From an uncultured Prevotellaceae bacterium (GTDB lineage Bacteria; Bacteroidota; Bacteroidia; Bacteroidales; Bacteroidaceae): a stretch of DNA of 53,641 nt. The stretch's first letter is position 1, and each line of letters starts with the position of its first letter. The stretch spans positions 1 through 53,641 of the forward strand of contig CACWWZ010000016.1 of assembly GCA_902764705.1 (NCBI GenBank), in the 5' to 3' direction. The notes below the pieces were generated by a model that saw nothing but the letters and a program-made list of their open reading frames with translations, was not told the origin of the DNA and made no database searches. Both the position numbers and the translations under genes were made by a program. This document shows, in pieces, positions 8,194-17,696 of this stretch.

Positions 8194-8603
8194 TCGTCCT
8201 TCTTCTTGATACCAGATTCGCCCATAAACAATTCGTTGATTTCCTCAATCTCATCCTCATCGAACCACTTTGCCAGACGCTGACGGGCTTTCACCTGGAT
8301 ATCAGGATCCACATCGGTCCACACCTTCTTCAGCACGAATACCAATACACCGAGGTCGTCAGCCAAACCGGCAATGGGGATGGCATCAGGTACCACATCA
8401 ATGGGACTGATGAGATAGCCGAGGGCGCCGATAATCATGGCCTTGTTGGTGGCACTCACCTTAGGGCTCTGCAGCGTATAATAAAGAATAAGGGCTGCAT
8501 AGACCAACTTAGCTCCGGCACTCTTGGCAATGCGGGCTATCTTTTCCACAAAGTCTCGCTTCGAGAACTTGTTGGAATAGTTCATAAAATCAGGTAATTC
8601 CAT
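8190..8603 (-). CDS. YkvA/DUF1232 family small membrane protein
   Basis: The 137-aa protein contains the DUF1232 signature at about residues 60-90, GALGYLISPIDVVPDAIPIAGLADDLGVL, here with the characteristic 'SPIDxxPDxIPxxGxxDDL' spacing, flanked by hydrophobic stretches (about 33-43 and 83-92). Its function is unknown; family members are small membrane-associated proteins. It overlaps the downstream FAD dehydrogenase by 4 bp (ATG in the stop region) and follows the DUF1460 gene by 44 bp of AT-rich sequence, within the same minus operon. The start MELPDFMNYS is the first ATG; the second, at residue 7, is also possible. Confidence 0.85.
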   Translation of the reverse strand: MELPDFMNYSNKFSKRDFVEKIARIAKSAGAKLVYAALILYYTLQSPKVSATNKAMIIGALGYLISPIDVVPDAIPIAGLADDLGVLVFVLKKVWTDVDPDIQVKARQRLAKWFDEDEIEEINELFMGESGIKKKDE

Positions 8604-8647
8604 AATATTATTTACTATTTAATAATTTACAATTTATTGACGATTTA

Positions 8648-9490
8648 CTATTTAGATTTGATTCTGACGATGCGGATGCCGGTGAACGTCGAATGTTTCT
8701 GCAGATAGCGATAGAGCGTCATGGGTTCCTCGACCACTTTCTTGTGCAACGAGGAGGCATTCAGCAAATGGAGTCCGTCCTTATGCCATACAGCAAATCC
8801 CAGATGGGCAATGTCGAGACCCTTTTTGTTACAAGTGATGGCAATGATGTCGCCATCGTGTATCGTATTCCGGAGCAGTCGCGTATTACGGACAGCCGAC
8901 TTGGGAATATAGCGTACCTTGAGACCCGTGAGCGCCTGTTCCTGCTTGCGAATCAGCGGCACCAGCCGGGCATTGGCTTTCAGCGCCTTATAGGCATCGG
9001 GATGTTCAGACATATAGTTGACACTGACGGTCTGGACAGCAGAAAACGGCGGGTTGGGCTGTTGTATGTCGTCGACCAGCTGCATCTTCACCTTATCCTG
9101 AATCCAATCCGTGAAATAGTGCAGACGCGAGGCATAGCCATCAAGCTTGCCCTGACGGTAACGCAGGCTGCGAAGCGCGTCCAGATAATCTTTCCACGTG
9201 CGCTTGTCGTTGGCAATACAGAGTTTCAGGGCGGTCACCGTCTCCACCAGCGTGGTACAATCGAGTTGGCGGGTATTGACCACCAGTTGTTCGCGGTCGT
9301 TCACTTCCAGGGTATGGGCCACATAGGGTTTGTCCAGAAACTGACGGGCTATCCATAACGTTGTGGCTTGCTTATCGGCCTGGCGTAACAGCTTGCAGAT
9401 CTTGGTGCTGTCGACACGCTGATAAGTAGTCTGAGCAGACAAGCCCTGCACAAGTATGATACCTAATATATATACAAAGAGCCGTTTCAT
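8648..9490 (-). CDS. DUF1460 secreted N-acetylmuramoyl-L-alanine amidase-like protein
   Basis: The product is 280 aa with a signal peptide ending at GLSAQ. DUF1460 proteins have an NlpC/P60-like cysteine-peptidase fold and act on cell-wall peptides. The visible motif LDCTTLVETV contains the expected nucleophile Cys78, and GLDIAHLGFAVW (about 229-240) contains the partner His, followed by LLNASS. All parts of the family are present and length is typical. It shares one base with the upstream DUF4421 gene (TAATG), implying tight co-translation in the five-gene operon. Peptide specificity cannot be told from sequence. Confidence 0.87.
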   Translation of the reverse strand: MKRLFVYILGIILVQGLSAQTTYQRVDSTKICKLLRQADKQATTLWIARQFLDKPYVAHTLEVNDREQLVVNTRQLDCTTLVETVTALKLCIANDKRTWKDYLDALRSLRYRQGKLDGYASRLHYFTDWIQDKVKMQLVDDIQQPNPPFSAVQTVSVNYMSEHPDAYKALKANARLVPLIRKQEQALTGLKVRYIPKSAVRNTRLLRNTIHDGDIIAITCNKKGLDIAHLGFAVWHKDGLHLLNASSLHKKVVEEPMTLYRYLQKHSTFTGIRIVRIKSK

Positions 9491-10587
9491 TATTCCTTCT
9501 TTTTATAAGGGCCACGCGGACCGAAATTAAACCCTACATAGATGTTCAGACTACCGAAGATATTGTTGGCCGAGAAGCGCGACGTCTGATATTTATAGGT
9601 GCGGACGATTGCCGACGCACCTGCATACCACTTGTTGTTGTTCCAGACGACTCCGAAACGGCCGATACCGTCGATATTGAAATTGTGCAGGTTGAATCCT
9701 GTTTTATCCGCGTCGATAGTCTCACCACGCGTCTTCTTATACGACAGCGCCAGCGACAAACTTGAACAGAACAGGCAATTACGGGCAAACACCCAGTTGT
9801 AGGCATAGCCCACCGATGCGTTCAAATTGTAGTATTTCACGCTGTTGAACATCAGTCCGCTGTCCAGTTGAACCGGTTCACTGAGACGAGCCGACATCAA
9901 CGCCTGCATCTTGCCATAGTCAAAGTCCAGCGAGTTGCGTATATATCCCAATCCTGCCATCCACGAACCACAGCTGATTTTCTGCATGGTGCTCTGGTTG
10001 AAAGCTGCCGGATAGGAGAAACGTTTGTGGTTGAAGATGTAATAGGCATTGAATCCCGTGATACCCACACTCAGTCCGTCGAAACCGACATCTTCCAACA
10101 TATCGGTATTAACATTCTTTCCCAGGTCAATATTACGGATCCTATAGTCGCTGCCTGTGCGGCGGTAGTACAAGTCAACACCCGCTTGGGCTGCATAAAA
10201 GCTGAAGTCGAACTCCTGCTTCTTTTGACTGAAACTCAGGCTTTTCAGGTCTATCGTATAGCCGAGGAATATCCAGCGCCATCCGAAATAGGGACCGAAC
10301 TTAAACGCAGGAGCCGGAGCGAAGGTCACCGACTGTTCGTTATCACCAGTAGTGCTGAGTCGGTAGATGTCGTAGTTATAGGTTCCCTGCACCATCAGTG
10401 CCCAGTTGTAGTGCTGGGGTTCCACATAGTTCGTGTCAATCTCCGTAAACTTTCGCAAGGTTCGCTTCAGCCAACTTTCTGATTTCGGGAGTTCCGAGGC
10501 GGTTAACGTATCCGACATCAGGGAATCCTCAGCCATCAGGTTCAAGCTCGTCGTCAGCAGCACTATCAGCAACACCTTTCTCATCAT
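9490..10587 (-). CDS. DUF4421 family outer-membrane protein
   Basis: This 365-aa protein starts with a signal peptide (MMRKVLLIVLLTTSLNLMA). After a short Ser/Glu linker it has the opening of DUF4421 proteins (FTEIDTNYVEPQHYNWALMVQGTYNYD) and then alternating aromatic strands typical of an outer-membrane beta-barrel (e.g. GPYFGWRWIFLGYTIDL, LNIYVGFNFGPRG near the C-terminus). Its function is unknown. It sits between a Gfo/Idh oxidoreductase and a DUF1460 amidase in one operon, so a cell-envelope role is likely. Spacing is 9 bp to the upstream gene and 1 bp overlap with the downstream gene. Confidence 0.85.
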   Translation of the reverse strand: MMRKVLLIVLLTTSLNLMAEDSLMSDTLTASELPKSESWLKRTLRKFTEIDTNYVEPQHYNWALMVQGTYNYDIYRLSTTGDNEQSVTFAPAPAFKFGPYFGWRWIFLGYTIDLKSLSFSQKKQEFDFSFYAAQAGVDLYYRRTGSDYRIRNIDLGKNVNTDMLEDVGFDGLSVGITGFNAYYIFNHKRFSYPAAFNQSTMQKISCGSWMAGLGYIRNSLDFDYGKMQALMSARLSEPVQLDSGLMFNSVKYYNLNASVGYAYNWVFARNCLFCSSLSLALSYKKTRGETIDADKTGFNLHNFNIDGIGRFGVVWNNNKWYAGASAIVRTYKYQTSRFSANNIFGSLNIYVGFNFGPRGPYKKKE

Positions 10588-10596
10588 TACGGGACA

Positions 10597-11580
10597 TTAG
10601 AATTTACCCAGAATACGGTCCATTGCCCAGTTTACGGGCGTGGCCGAAACACTGGTACACTCACAGACTCCAATGCCCTGCAAATGTTCTATCACATTCT
10701 TAATCAGTGGGAACTGAACGTACGGCGGATTGGGCACAGCAATACTCTCAGTACCATAGAGCGTATGCAGACGGATGGGATGATAATCGAACACAGAAAA
10801 AGACACCGAGCCGCGATCGCCAACCAAGTCAATGCGGTCTTCACGAGCTGACTCGTGGGCCACAAAGCACCACGAACCAGAGCCGGGCAGTCCGTTCTCG
10901 AACTCAAAACAGGCACTGACAGAGTCCTCAGCTTTATACAGTCCTCCACGATTGGCACAAATGCCACGGGCCTCGATAATGACACCGAACATGTATTGCA
11001 ACAAGTCCAGCTGGTGAGGTGCAAGATCATAAAAGTATCCACCGCCGGCAATGTCGGGCTGTAGTCGCCAAGGCAACTCGTCGGGCTTGGAGTAGTCTAA
11101 CTCACGTGGCGGCACGGCGAAGCGCACCTGCACGTTGACAACCTTGCCGATGATGCCGCGATCCACAATCTCCTTGACTTTCTCGAAATAGGGCAAGTAG
11201 CGACGGTAATAAGCTACGAAACAGGGTAGCCCCGTCTGTTCACTGATACGGTTAATGCGGGCACAGTCCTCATACGAGGCAGCCAATGGCTTTTCGACAT
11301 ACACCGGTTTGCCAGCCTTCATGGACATGATAGCAAACGTAGCATGACTCGATGGCGGTGTAGCCACATAGACAGCGGTCACCTCAGGATCATCGATGAG
11401 TTCCTGGGCATCGGTATACCAACGGGGAATGCCGTGACGCTCAGCATAACTACGCGCACGACGCTCGTCACGGCTCATCACCGCAACGACACTTGAACCC
11501 TCTACTTCCGAGAAGGCTGGACCGCTTTTTTTCTCCGTCACTTCACCGCATCCAATGAAGCCCCACTTGACAATATTCAT
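10597..11580 (-). CDS. Gfo/Idh/MocA family NAD(P)-dependent oxidoreductase
   Basis: Residues 6-15 (WGFIGCGEVT) form the N-terminal Rossmann NAD(P)-binding loop, VYVATPPSSHA (70-80) is the conserved second motif and EKPLA (96-100) carries the family's catalytic-site Lys. The C-terminal alpha/beta domain (about 120-327) includes YFYDLAPHQLDLLQYMFG with the usual Asp-x-x-x-His pattern. Members oxidise or reduce sugars and cyclitols; the substrate here is unknown. At 327 aa it is of standard length. It is the first gene of a five-gene minus operon with a -7 box immediately upstream, and is divergent from the 11671 membrane-protein gene. Confidence 0.9.
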   Translation of the reverse strand: MNIVKWGFIGCGEVTEKKSGPAFSEVEGSSVVAVMSRDERRARSYAERHGIPRWYTDAQELIDDPEVTAVYVATPPSSHATFAIMSMKAGKPVYVEKPLAASYEDCARINRISEQTGLPCFVAYYRRYLPYFEKVKEIVDRGIIGKVVNVQVRFAVPPRELDYSKPDELPWRLQPDIAGGGYFYDLAPHQLDLLQYMFGVIIEARGICANRGGLYKAEDSVSACFEFENGLPGSGSWCFVAHESAREDRIDLVGDRGSVSFSVFDYHPIRLHTLYGTESIAVPNPPYVQFPLIKNVIEHLQGIGVCECTSVSATPVNWAMDRILGKF

Positions 11581-11590
11581 AATTCGCGTG

Positions 11591-11598
11591 CAAAGATA
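11591..11598 (-). promoter_or_regulatory. -7 box for the Gfo/Idh-DUF4421-DUF1460-YkvA-FAD operon
   Basis: The minus strand reads TATCTTTG, 10 bp before the ATG at 11580. The expected transcript start is only a few bases from the start codon, so the mRNA may have almost no leader. Confidence 0.65.
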
Positions 11599-11608
11599 CG
11601 AAATATTT

Positions 11609-11640
11609 CTTAATTCTTAATTCTTAATTCTCAATTAATT
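11609..11640. repeat. TTAATTCTTAATTC spacer repeat between two divergent promoters
   Basis: About 30 bp of TTAATTCTTAATTCTT units occupy the space between the minus-strand box at 11591-11598 and the plus-strand box at 11643-11650, exactly where both -33 regions would fall. Confidence 0.85.
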
Positions 11641-11642
11641 TG

Positions 11643-11650
11643 TATCTTTG
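11643..11650 (+). promoter_or_regulatory. -7 box for the 11671 gene and hisB
   Basis: TATCTTTG, followed by CAGCCG, lies 20 bp before the ATG at 11671. No clear -33 element is seen because the region upstream is the spacer repeat. Confidence 0.65.
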
Positions 11651-11670
11651 CAGCCGTAAAATACAAAAAG

Positions 11671-12663
11671 ATGGAAAAACAAGACGATTTAACACTGATG
11701 AAGCCCCGCAGTTACCGACGTGTACTGATGGCAGGCTTCCGACTGTATACTGGCAATTTCCGCCGTCTGTTCAAAGCATCATGGCAGATGGCACTACTTT
11801 ATGCCCTGAGCTGTGGGGCATTGGGCACACTGACGGCCATCAAGATTCCTGAACTGTCGCTGGCACTGCAACAGCAACTGGCATCCACGCAGGGCATCAT
11901 GGCAGAGACACTGCGCGAATATATGCTGACACTGCTGGGTATTCCTGCACTCGTGGTGCTGGCCGTTGCCACACTGTCACTGGCCTCGGCGCCCATCCTC
12001 AGCAAGCTGAAAGAGCACAAGGAAACTGGAACCATCACTACCCCGCCCCACTGGCTGGCAGCATCGCCCCACCTGATGGGCCGCTCGTTGAAAGGCGTCT
12101 TCTTAACGCTGGTAGTGATGATGATACCCATTGTGGTGTTCGCAGTATTCCTGATCCTGGCCGAACTGATGAACCAAGGCGTCCTCATGCGCCATCTGGT
12201 GACTGCCATCGCCACCCTGTCGCTGTGGCTACTCATTTGTCTGCTAATGTACCTGCCACTCTACCACGTAGTAATGAAATATGTACTGGAGTCCCCCTGT
12301 GGCTATTGGCAAACGCTGTGGCATAACTACCCGAAGGCACTACGCCACTGGGGACTGCTGTTCCTCGTGTTTTTCATCAGCACTTTGTTCGTCATGCTTA
12401 TCTCGTTAGTAATCATGATGCCTTCCTATATTCTTAGCTTCGCCAACCAACAGGCTCATCTCGGACAGCTTATGGGCGATCCGCTGGGCATGCCGTCTCA
12501 CATCGTGCTGCTCACCTTTGTCACCACAGTATTGTGCACATTCATCCACTTTTACCTCGGTCAGGTGATACTCGTACACAACTACTATGTCTACGGTTCT
12601 ATTGAAACACGAGAAAAGGAACGTACAGAAAATCAGTCACTCAACGATCAAAACACCATATGA
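11671..12663 (+). CDS. Multi-pass inner-membrane protein of unknown function
   Basis: I do not recognise a named family for this 330-aa protein. Hydropathy by eye gives about six membrane segments, roughly at residues 44-60, 87-108, 148-172, 184-207, 229-256 and 284-308, with a short charged N-terminus and a charged C-terminal tail ([19 protein letters not shown]). The pattern resembles 'glycerophosphoryl diester phosphodiesterase membrane domain'-like or DUF975-like proteins, but no diagnostic motif is present. Its stop overlaps the hisB start by 4 bp (ATGA), so the two are translationally coupled. A link to histidine synthesis is not evident. Confidence 0.75.
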   Translation: MEKQDDLTLMKPRSYRRVLMAGFRLYTGNFRRLFKASWQMALLYALSCGALGTLTAIKIPELSLALQQQLASTQGIMAETLREYMLTLLGIPALVVLAVATLSLASAPILSKLKEHKETGTITTPPHWLAASPHLMGRSLKGVFLTLVVMMIPIVVFAVFLILAELMNQGVLMRHLVTAIATLSLWLLICLLMYLPLYHVVMKYVLESPCGYWQTLWHNYPKALRHWGLLFLVFFISTLFVMLISLVIMMPSYILSFANQQAHLGQLMGDPLGMPSHIVLLTFVTTVLCTFIHFYLGQVILVHNYYVYGSIETREKERTENQSLNDQNTI

Positions 12664-13718
12664 AAAAAATACTCTTTATCGACCGCGACGGAACCATCAT
12701 CCGCGAACCCGACGATGAACAAATCGACGCCTTCGAAAAACTGACGTTTGTGCCTGGCGCCATACGTAATCTCATTTTCCTGCGCCAGCATACAGACTAC
12801 GAGTTTGTGATGGTTAGCAACCAGGACGGACTGGGAACAGATGCTTTTCCCGAAGAGACCTTCTGGCCTGTACAGAACTTCATTATTGACACACTGAAGG
12901 GTGAAGGCGTAACGTTCGACGACATTCTGATTGATCCTCACTTCCCTGAGGACAATGCCCCGACGCGTAAGCCCAATACAGGACTTGTGAGGAAATATAT
13001 TGACAATCCAGAGTACGATATCCAACACAGCTACGTGATTGGCGATCGTGAGACTGACCGTAAGTTTGCCGAGAATATCGGATGTGGATTCCTACAGATA
13101 GGCAATTGGGACAAAGCTGCCGAAATAGCTTATGGCGGTGAACGCTCGGCAGAAGTGAAGCGCACTACCAAGGAGACGGACATCTATGTCAAGGTTGATC
13201 TCGACGGCAACGGACACTGTGACATCCAGACAGGCTTGGGATTCTTCGACCACATGCTGGAACAGATTGGTAAACACGGAATGATGGACCTGACGATTCA
13301 CACTCGTGGCGATTTGCACGTCGACGAGCACCACACCATCGAGGATACCGCACTGGCACTGGGCGAATGTCTGCTAAAAGCACTCGGCGACAAACGTGGT
13401 ATTGAGCGTTATGGCTATACGCTTCCCATGGACGACTGTCTCTGTTCTGTAGCGCTCGACTTCGGAGGACGCCCCTGGCTGGTATGGGATGCAGAATTTC
13501 ATCGCGAAAAGATTGGTGAAATGCCCACCGAGATGTTCCTACACTTCTTCAAGAGTCTCTCCGATGCTGCAAAAATGAACTTGAATATCAAGGCAGAAGG
13601 CGACAACGAACACCACAAGATTGAGGGCATATTCAAAGCCCTGGCGCGTTCGCTGAAGATGGCAGTCCGTCGCGACGTATACCACTACAACCTCCCCTCA
13701 ACGAAGGGAATGTTGTAG
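12660..13718 (+). CDS. hisB: Bifunctional histidinol-phosphatase / imidazoleglycerol-phosphate dehydratase
   Basis: The protein carries out two steps of histidine biosynthesis. The N-terminal HAD phosphatase domain (about 1-165) has the DxD nucleophile motif IDRDGTI (D8, D10), VSNQDG, KPNTG and GDRETD. The C-terminal IGP dehydratase domain (about 168-352) has [13 protein letters not shown] and [14 protein letters not shown] with metal-binding His pairs, and [14 protein letters not shown]. In E. coli HisB a cysteine-rich Zn loop follows the phosphatase core; the matching stretch here, [14 protein letters not shown], keeps His but has no Cys. No other his gene is in the window, so the pathway is split. 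It is convergent with hisS, with 2 bp between the stops. Confidence 0.95.
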   Translation: MKKILFIDRDGTIIREPDDEQIDAFEKLTFVPGAIRNLIFLRQHTDYEFVMVSNQDGLGTDAFPEETFWPVQNFIIDTLKGEGVTFDDILIDPHFPEDNAPTRKPNTGLVRKYIDNPEYDIQHSYVIGDRETDRKFAENIGCGFLQIGNWDKAAEIAYGGERSAEVKRTTKETDIYVKVDLDGNGHCDIQTGLGFFDHMLEQIGKHGMMDLTIHTRGDLHVDEHHTIEDTALALGECLLKALGDKRGIERYGYTLPMDDCLCSVALDFGGRPWLVWDAEFHREKIGEMPTEMFLHFFKSLSDAAKMNLNIKAEGDNEHHKIEGIFKALARSLKMAVRRDVYHYNLPSTKGML

Positions 13719-13720
13719 CG

Positions 13721-15079
13721 TTATTTCGACAATCTCTCAATGAGTTCATCAGGTGTGACCATCTGCTGTTCACCGGTTTCCATGTTCTTCAGCGTCACCT
13801 TACCCTCATTGATTTCGCTCTCACCAGCCAATGCCACAAAAGGAATCTGCTTGGCGTTGGCATACGACATCTGCTTCTTCATCTTCGAAGCATCGGGATA
13901 GATTTCAGAACGGATACCTTTCGCGCGTACCTTATTAATTATTGGCAGGCAATAAGCCGTCTCGCGCTCACCGAAATTGATAAAGAGCAGCTGTGTGGTC
14001 GTAACAGAATCCTTGGGATAGAGGTCGAGGGCGTTCAACACGTCGTAGATGCGATCGACTCCGAACGAGATACCTACGCCCGACAAGCCCGGCATACCGA
14101 AGATTCCCGTGAGGTTGTCGTAACGACCGCCACCCGAAATGGAGCCCATAGGAGTATCGAGTGCCTTCACTTCGAAGATGGCTCCCGTGTAATAGCTCAG
14201 ACCACGAGCCAATGTCAAGTCGAGTTGAATCTCGTTGTTCAAAGAGGTCAGGTAACCAAGAATGTACTTTGTTTCCTCGACGCCCTTCAAACCCGTCTCG
14301 CTTGAGGCAAGAACCTCGGCAATAGTATTCAGTTTCTGCTCGTTCGAACCTTCCAGCATGATAATGGGTTGCAGTTTCTGAATCTGCTCTTCGCTCAGAC
14401 CGTCTTCACGTAACTCGGCATTCACATTATCAATACCAATCTTGTCGAGTTTGTCGATAGCCACCGTAATATCCACTATCTTGTCTGCTGCACCAATCAC
14501 CTCGGCAATGCCCGTCAGAATCTTGCGGTTATTAATCTTAATCTGTACGCGGACACCAAAACGTGAGAATACTGTGTCGACAATCTGCATCAGCTCTACC
14601 TCGTTGAGCAGCGAATCGGAACCCACCACATCGCCGTCGAACTGATAGAACTCACGATAACGTCCCTTCTGGGGACGGTCTGCACGCCAGACTGGTTGTA
14701 CCTGATAGCGCTTAAATGGCAACTGTAACTCTTCGCGATGCATCACCACGTAGCGGGCAAAGGGCACAGTGAGATCGTAGCGAAGACCCTTTTCGCAGAT
14801 CTTCGAAGCCAGACGCAAGGTGTTGCGTTCCTTGAGTTCCTCGTCGTCAATCTTCGAGAGATAGTCGCCCGAATTCAGAATTTTAAAGAGCAACTTGTCG
14901 CCTTCCTCACCATACTTACCCATCAGCGTCGCCAGCGTTTCCTGAGCAGGAGTCTCAATCTGCTGAAAACCGTAGAGTTCGTAGACAGAACGGATGGTGT
15001 TGAAGATATAGTTACGCTTGGCCATTTCAACAGGGCCGAAGTCACGCGTTCCTTTAGGTATACTGGGTTTCTGTGCCAT
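13721..15079 (-). CDS. hisS: Histidyl-tRNA synthetase
   Basis: This class II aminoacyl-tRNA synthetase charges tRNA-His. Of its 452 residues, the N-terminal GTRDFGP and motif 1/2 region ([35 protein letters not shown]) form the catalytic core. [16 protein letters not shown] is the histidine-binding stretch (usually 'RGLDYYTG'). SGGGRYDNL and GISFGVDRI supply motif 3. The C-terminal domain (about 355-450, QLLFINFGE..., ending LIERLSK) binds the anticodon. It overlaps purA by one base and is the last gene of the fur-purA-hisS operon. Confidence 0.97.
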   Translation of the reverse strand: MAQKPSIPKGTRDFGPVEMAKRNYIFNTIRSVYELYGFQQIETPAQETLATLMGKYGEEGDKLLFKILNSGDYLSKIDDEELKERNTLRLASKICEKGLRYDLTVPFARYVVMHREELQLPFKRYQVQPVWRADRPQKGRYREFYQFDGDVVGSDSLLNEVELMQIVDTVFSRFGVRVQIKINNRKILTGIAEVIGAADKIVDITVAIDKLDKIGIDNVNAELREDGLSEEQIQKLQPIIMLEGSNEQKLNTIAEVLASSETGLKGVEETKYILGYLTSLNNEIQLDLTLARGLSYYTGAIFEVKALDTPMGSISGGGRYDNLTGIFGMPGLSGVGISFGVDRIYDVLNALDLYPKDSVTTTQLLFINFGERETAYCLPIINKVRAKGIRSEIYPDASKMKKQMSYANAKQIPFVALAGESEINEGKVTLKNMETGEQQMVTPDELIERLSK

Positions 15080-16350
15080 TATTTGCGTACAATTGTTTGG
15101 GCTCTATCCGGGCCTATTGAGATAATCTTAATCGGCGTCTCGAGTTCCTTCTCAAGGAAAGCGATATAGTCCTTGAAAGCCTTCGGGAACTGGTCTTCAC
15201 TGGTAAACTTCGTCATATCGGTCTGCCAGCCGGGCAGTTCCTCGTAGACGGGTTCAATACCCTTCTCAATGTCATAGGGGAAGTTGCGAGTCAGTTCGCC
15301 ATTCACCTTATATGCTGTACAGGCCTTGATGGTGGGGAAATCGTCGAGTACGTCGCTCTTCATCATGATAAGCTGTGTAACGCCATTCACCATAATCGAA
15401 TAGCGCAGAGCTACAAGGTCAATCCAGCCACAACGGCGCTCACGACCGGTGACAGCACCATATTCGTGTCCAAGGTCGCGAATCTTCTTGCCAGTTTCGT
15501 CAAACAACTCTGTGGGGAATGGTCCGGCACCAACGCGTGTGCAATAGGCCTTCATAATACCGAAAACCTCACCAATCTTGTTGGGGCCAATACCCAGACC
15601 CGTACATGCTCCGGCACAAATGGTATTCGAAGAGGTCACGAAAGGATAGCTACCGAAATCGACGTCGAGCATCGTACCCTGAGCGCCCTCGCAGAGAATG
15701 CTCTTGCCCGAGCGCAGCACGTTATTGATTTCGTGCTCGCTGTCAACCAAGTGGAACTGACGCAGGTATTCGATACCCTCCAACCACTTCTTCTCAACTT
15801 CAGCAATGTCGTAATCGAAGTTCAGTGACTTCAGAATAGCCTCGTGACGGGCTTTGTGGGCAGCATACTTCTCCTCGAAGCCCTCGAGGATATCACCCAC
15901 GCGCAGACCATTACGACTGATCTTATCGGTATAGGTAGGGCCGATGCCCTTACCCGTAGTACCAACCTTATTCTTACCCTTCTGGGCTTCGTAGGCAGCA
16001 TCAAGCACACGATGGGTGGGCATGATGAGGTGCGCTTTCTTCGAAATATGCAGACGTTCCTTCAGTTCGTGACCGCTGGCCTCGAGTGCCTTTGCCTCGT
16101 CCATAAACAAGTCTGGAGCAAGCACTACGCCATTGCCGATGATGTTCACCTTGCCACCCTGGAAAATACCAGAGGGAATGGAACGCAACACATACTTCTG
16201 GCCTTCGAACTCCAAGGTGTGACCCGCATTGGGTCCGCCCTGGAAACGAGCTATCACGTCATACTGAGGGGTTAGCACATCAACCACCTTTCCTTTTCCT
16301 TCGTCGCCCCACTGCAAACCAAGCAGGACATCAACTTTTCCTTGATTCAT
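15079..16350 (-). CDS. purA: Adenylosuccinate synthetase
   Basis: PurA condenses IMP and aspartate using GTP, the first committed step to AMP. The 423-aa protein shows the GTP-binding loop [13 protein letters not shown] (8-20), the IMP contact GGPNAGHTL (38-46), the [13 protein letters not shown] segment (about 130-142), [22 protein letters not shown] (about 220-240) and the aspartate-binding [11 protein letters not shown] (about 301-311). All functional motifs are intact and length is normal. It lies 21 bp downstream of fur and overlaps hisS by one base. Confidence 0.97.
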   Translation of the reverse strand: MNQGKVDVLLGLQWGDEGKGKVVDVLTPQYDVIARFQGGPNAGHTLEFEGQKYVLRSIPSGIFQGGKVNIIGNGVVLAPDLFMDEAKALEASGHELKERLHISKKAHLIMPTHRVLDAAYEAQKGKNKVGTTGKGIGPTYTDKISRNGLRVGDILEGFEEKYAAHKARHEAILKSLNFDYDIAEVEKKWLEGIEYLRQFHLVDSEHEINNVLRSGKSILCEGAQGTMLDVDFGSYPFVTSSNTICAGACTGLGIGPNKIGEVFGIMKAYCTRVGAGPFPTELFDETGKKIRDLGHEYGAVTGRERRCGWIDLVALRYSIMVNGVTQLIMMKSDVLDDFPTIKACTAYKVNGELTRNFPYDIEKGIEPVYEELPGWQTDMTKFTSEDQFPKAFKDYIAFLEKELETPIKIISIGPDRAQTIVRK

Positions 16351-16371
16351 TGTCGTTATATCTTTTGTATT

Positions 16372-16854
16372 TTACTGTTTTTGCTGATTGAGTCTTGTGA
16401 GCTGTCGGGTAATCTTGGCCTGACAAGTGCTGCAGATGCCATAGACATACAACGAGAAGCCGTCCTTGCGGAAGCGTTTCAGATGTAAGGCACTGATGGC
16501 GTCGTTGATCTTAGCAGACTTGAACTCCGAGACCTTGCCACAGACGGTACAGATCTGATGACAGTGACTGTTGTTGTCGTAACAGGCCTCGTACTTAGTA
16601 GAGCCCTGGAAGCGGTGGCGGATAACCAGACGCAATTCCATAAACAGCTTCAACGTATTGTAGAGCGTAGCACGACTGACGGGGAACCGCTCTTCATCGT
16701 TCAGCTTGTCACCCAACTCCTCTAGCGTGAAATGCCCGTTGATGTCGTATATTGCATCGAGGATGGCATAACGCTCTGGAGTCTTGCGCAGGTGGTGTTG
16801 TTCTAAATAACTAGTCAAAATATTTCTGACCGTAGCCTTAACGTTTTCTTTCAT
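16372..16854 (-). CDS. Fur-family metal-dependent transcriptional regulator
   Basis: The 160-aa protein has a winged-helix DNA-binding domain (about 10-85, including RKTPERYAILDAIY and PVSRATLYNTLKLF) and the Fur dimer domain with a metal site NSHCHQICTVCGKV. It has two CxxC pairs (C102/C105 and C141/C144) that would form the structural Zn site. Fur paralogues sense iron, zinc, manganese or peroxide; which one cannot be told from the sequence. It heads an operon with purA and hisS, so this regulator may autoregulate expression of the two housekeeping genes. Confidence 0.92.
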   Translation of the reverse strand: MKENVKATVRNILTSYLEQHHLRKTPERYAILDAIYDINGHFTLEELGDKLNDEERFPVSRATLYNTLKLFMELRLVIRHRFQGSTKYEACYDNNSHCHQICTVCGKVSEFKSAKINDAISALHLKRFRKDGFSLYVYGICSTCQAKITRQLTRLNQQKQ

Positions 16855-16884
16855 TTTATGTGGTTAAATCGGTTAAAAACCGCA

Positions 16885-16915
16885 CAAAGTTACGAAAAAG
16901 CGAGCAAAATGCAAA
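16885..16915 (-). promoter_or_regulatory. Promoter of the fur-purA-hisS operon
   Basis: Minus strand: TTTG (16912-16915), 19 bp, TAACTTTG (16885-16892), a near-ideal Bacteroidetes promoter about 30 bp before the fur ATG. A short inverted repeat, GGTTAAA/TTAACC (around 16862-16877), in the leader could be an operator. Confidence 0.85.
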
Positions 16916-17017
16916 GAAAAAACACGTTTTTCTTGCATTTTCAAGCAAAAGTAACTTCTGCAAGAGCAAAAGTTACAAAATTAGTGAGAGAAAATGAAAG
17001 AAAATGGCAATTATTAT

Positions 17018-17659
17018 TTAAAATAGTTCTAAATTGACCGATTTCAGTGCACTTTTTGCCAGTCGTTCGTAGACAAGTCCCAATTCCGAGAAGCGTATGA
17101 TGCTTTGCATGGCAGCTTTCCTAACCGACATAAACGGTCCTTGCAGAGCCACAAGTGCCTGGTCGATGAATTCGTTGATGCCCCGTTCGTTAGGTTCCTG
17201 ACCATTCATAAACAGCCTCGACAACACGTGGAAACCGCACAACTGTTCGTATTCCTTTTCGGAGGCTATCCACTGGTAGGCTTTTTGCGGAGCATACGGC
17301 AGGTGTTGCCAAAGATTGAAAGCCACCTGTTCTGCAATTTCCTGTGAGGGGACTTGCTCCATCCAGATGTCACAAACCTCGGGGAGCATCTCGTCGGGTG
17401 GCATCAGCATCGTTGCCAATATCTTGCACTCGCGGACATTTTCTTTCCACAGTGCAATGGCGAGTGAATACGGGCTGTTTGCTGTCAGCTTGGGGCTTTT
17501 AGCTATTTCTTCGGCCATCTCACGCAGACGCGGCAGGGTGGCACCCCAATTGAGGTGATAGTTCAGTCCCTTGTCACGCATGGATTGTGCCACAGAACCG
17601 TCCATCATCTGACGGAACGACTGCTTGATTTCCTTCACTATCTGATTGACATCTTCCAT
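17018..17659 (-). CDS. DNA alkylation repair-like (AlkD/HEAT-repeat) protein
   Basis: The product (213 aa from the ATG at 17659; a TTG three codons earlier is possible) is an all-helical repeat protein resembling the DNA_alkylation family. That family comprises HEAT-like glycosylases that remove bulky alkylated bases. Matching features are the N-terminal GLNYHLNWGATLPRLREMA with the family's 'G(V)xxxxLR.xA' pattern, LAIALWKENVRECKILATML and the repeated helices LCGFHVLSRLF and VRKAAMQSIIRFSELG. The catalytic Asp/Trp/Arg of AlkD cannot be assigned with confidence. It lies 37 bp behind DPP III, across a CTCAACTCTAAACCCTCAACTC spacer on the plus strand, within the AraC-DPP III operon. Confidence 0.75.
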   Translation of the reverse strand: MEDVNQIVKEIKQSFRQMMDGSVAQSMRDKGLNYHLNWGATLPRLREMAEEIAKSPKLTANSPYSLAIALWKENVRECKILATMLMPPDEMLPEVCDIWMEQVPSQEIAEQVAFNLWQHLPYAPQKAYQWIASEKEYEQLCGFHVLSRLFMNGQEPNERGINEFIDQALVALQGPFMSVRKAAMQSIIRFSELGLVYERLAKSALKSVNLELF

Positions 17660-17662
17660 TTC

Positions 17663-17696
17663 TTTCAACTCTCAACTCTAAACCCTCAACTCTAAA
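17663..17696 (-). repeat. Spacer repeat between DPP III and the AlkD-like gene
   Basis: The minus (sense) strand reads TTTAGAGTTGAGGGTTTAGAGTTGAGAGTTG-like units: 10-11-bp purine-rich copies that fill the gap between the two genes. Confidence 0.75.

Noticed and set aside
7156-8283. 375-codon plus-strand frame opposite the FAD dehydrogenase
   Set aside because: Antisense shadow of a conserved flavoprotein gene; no signal or motif.
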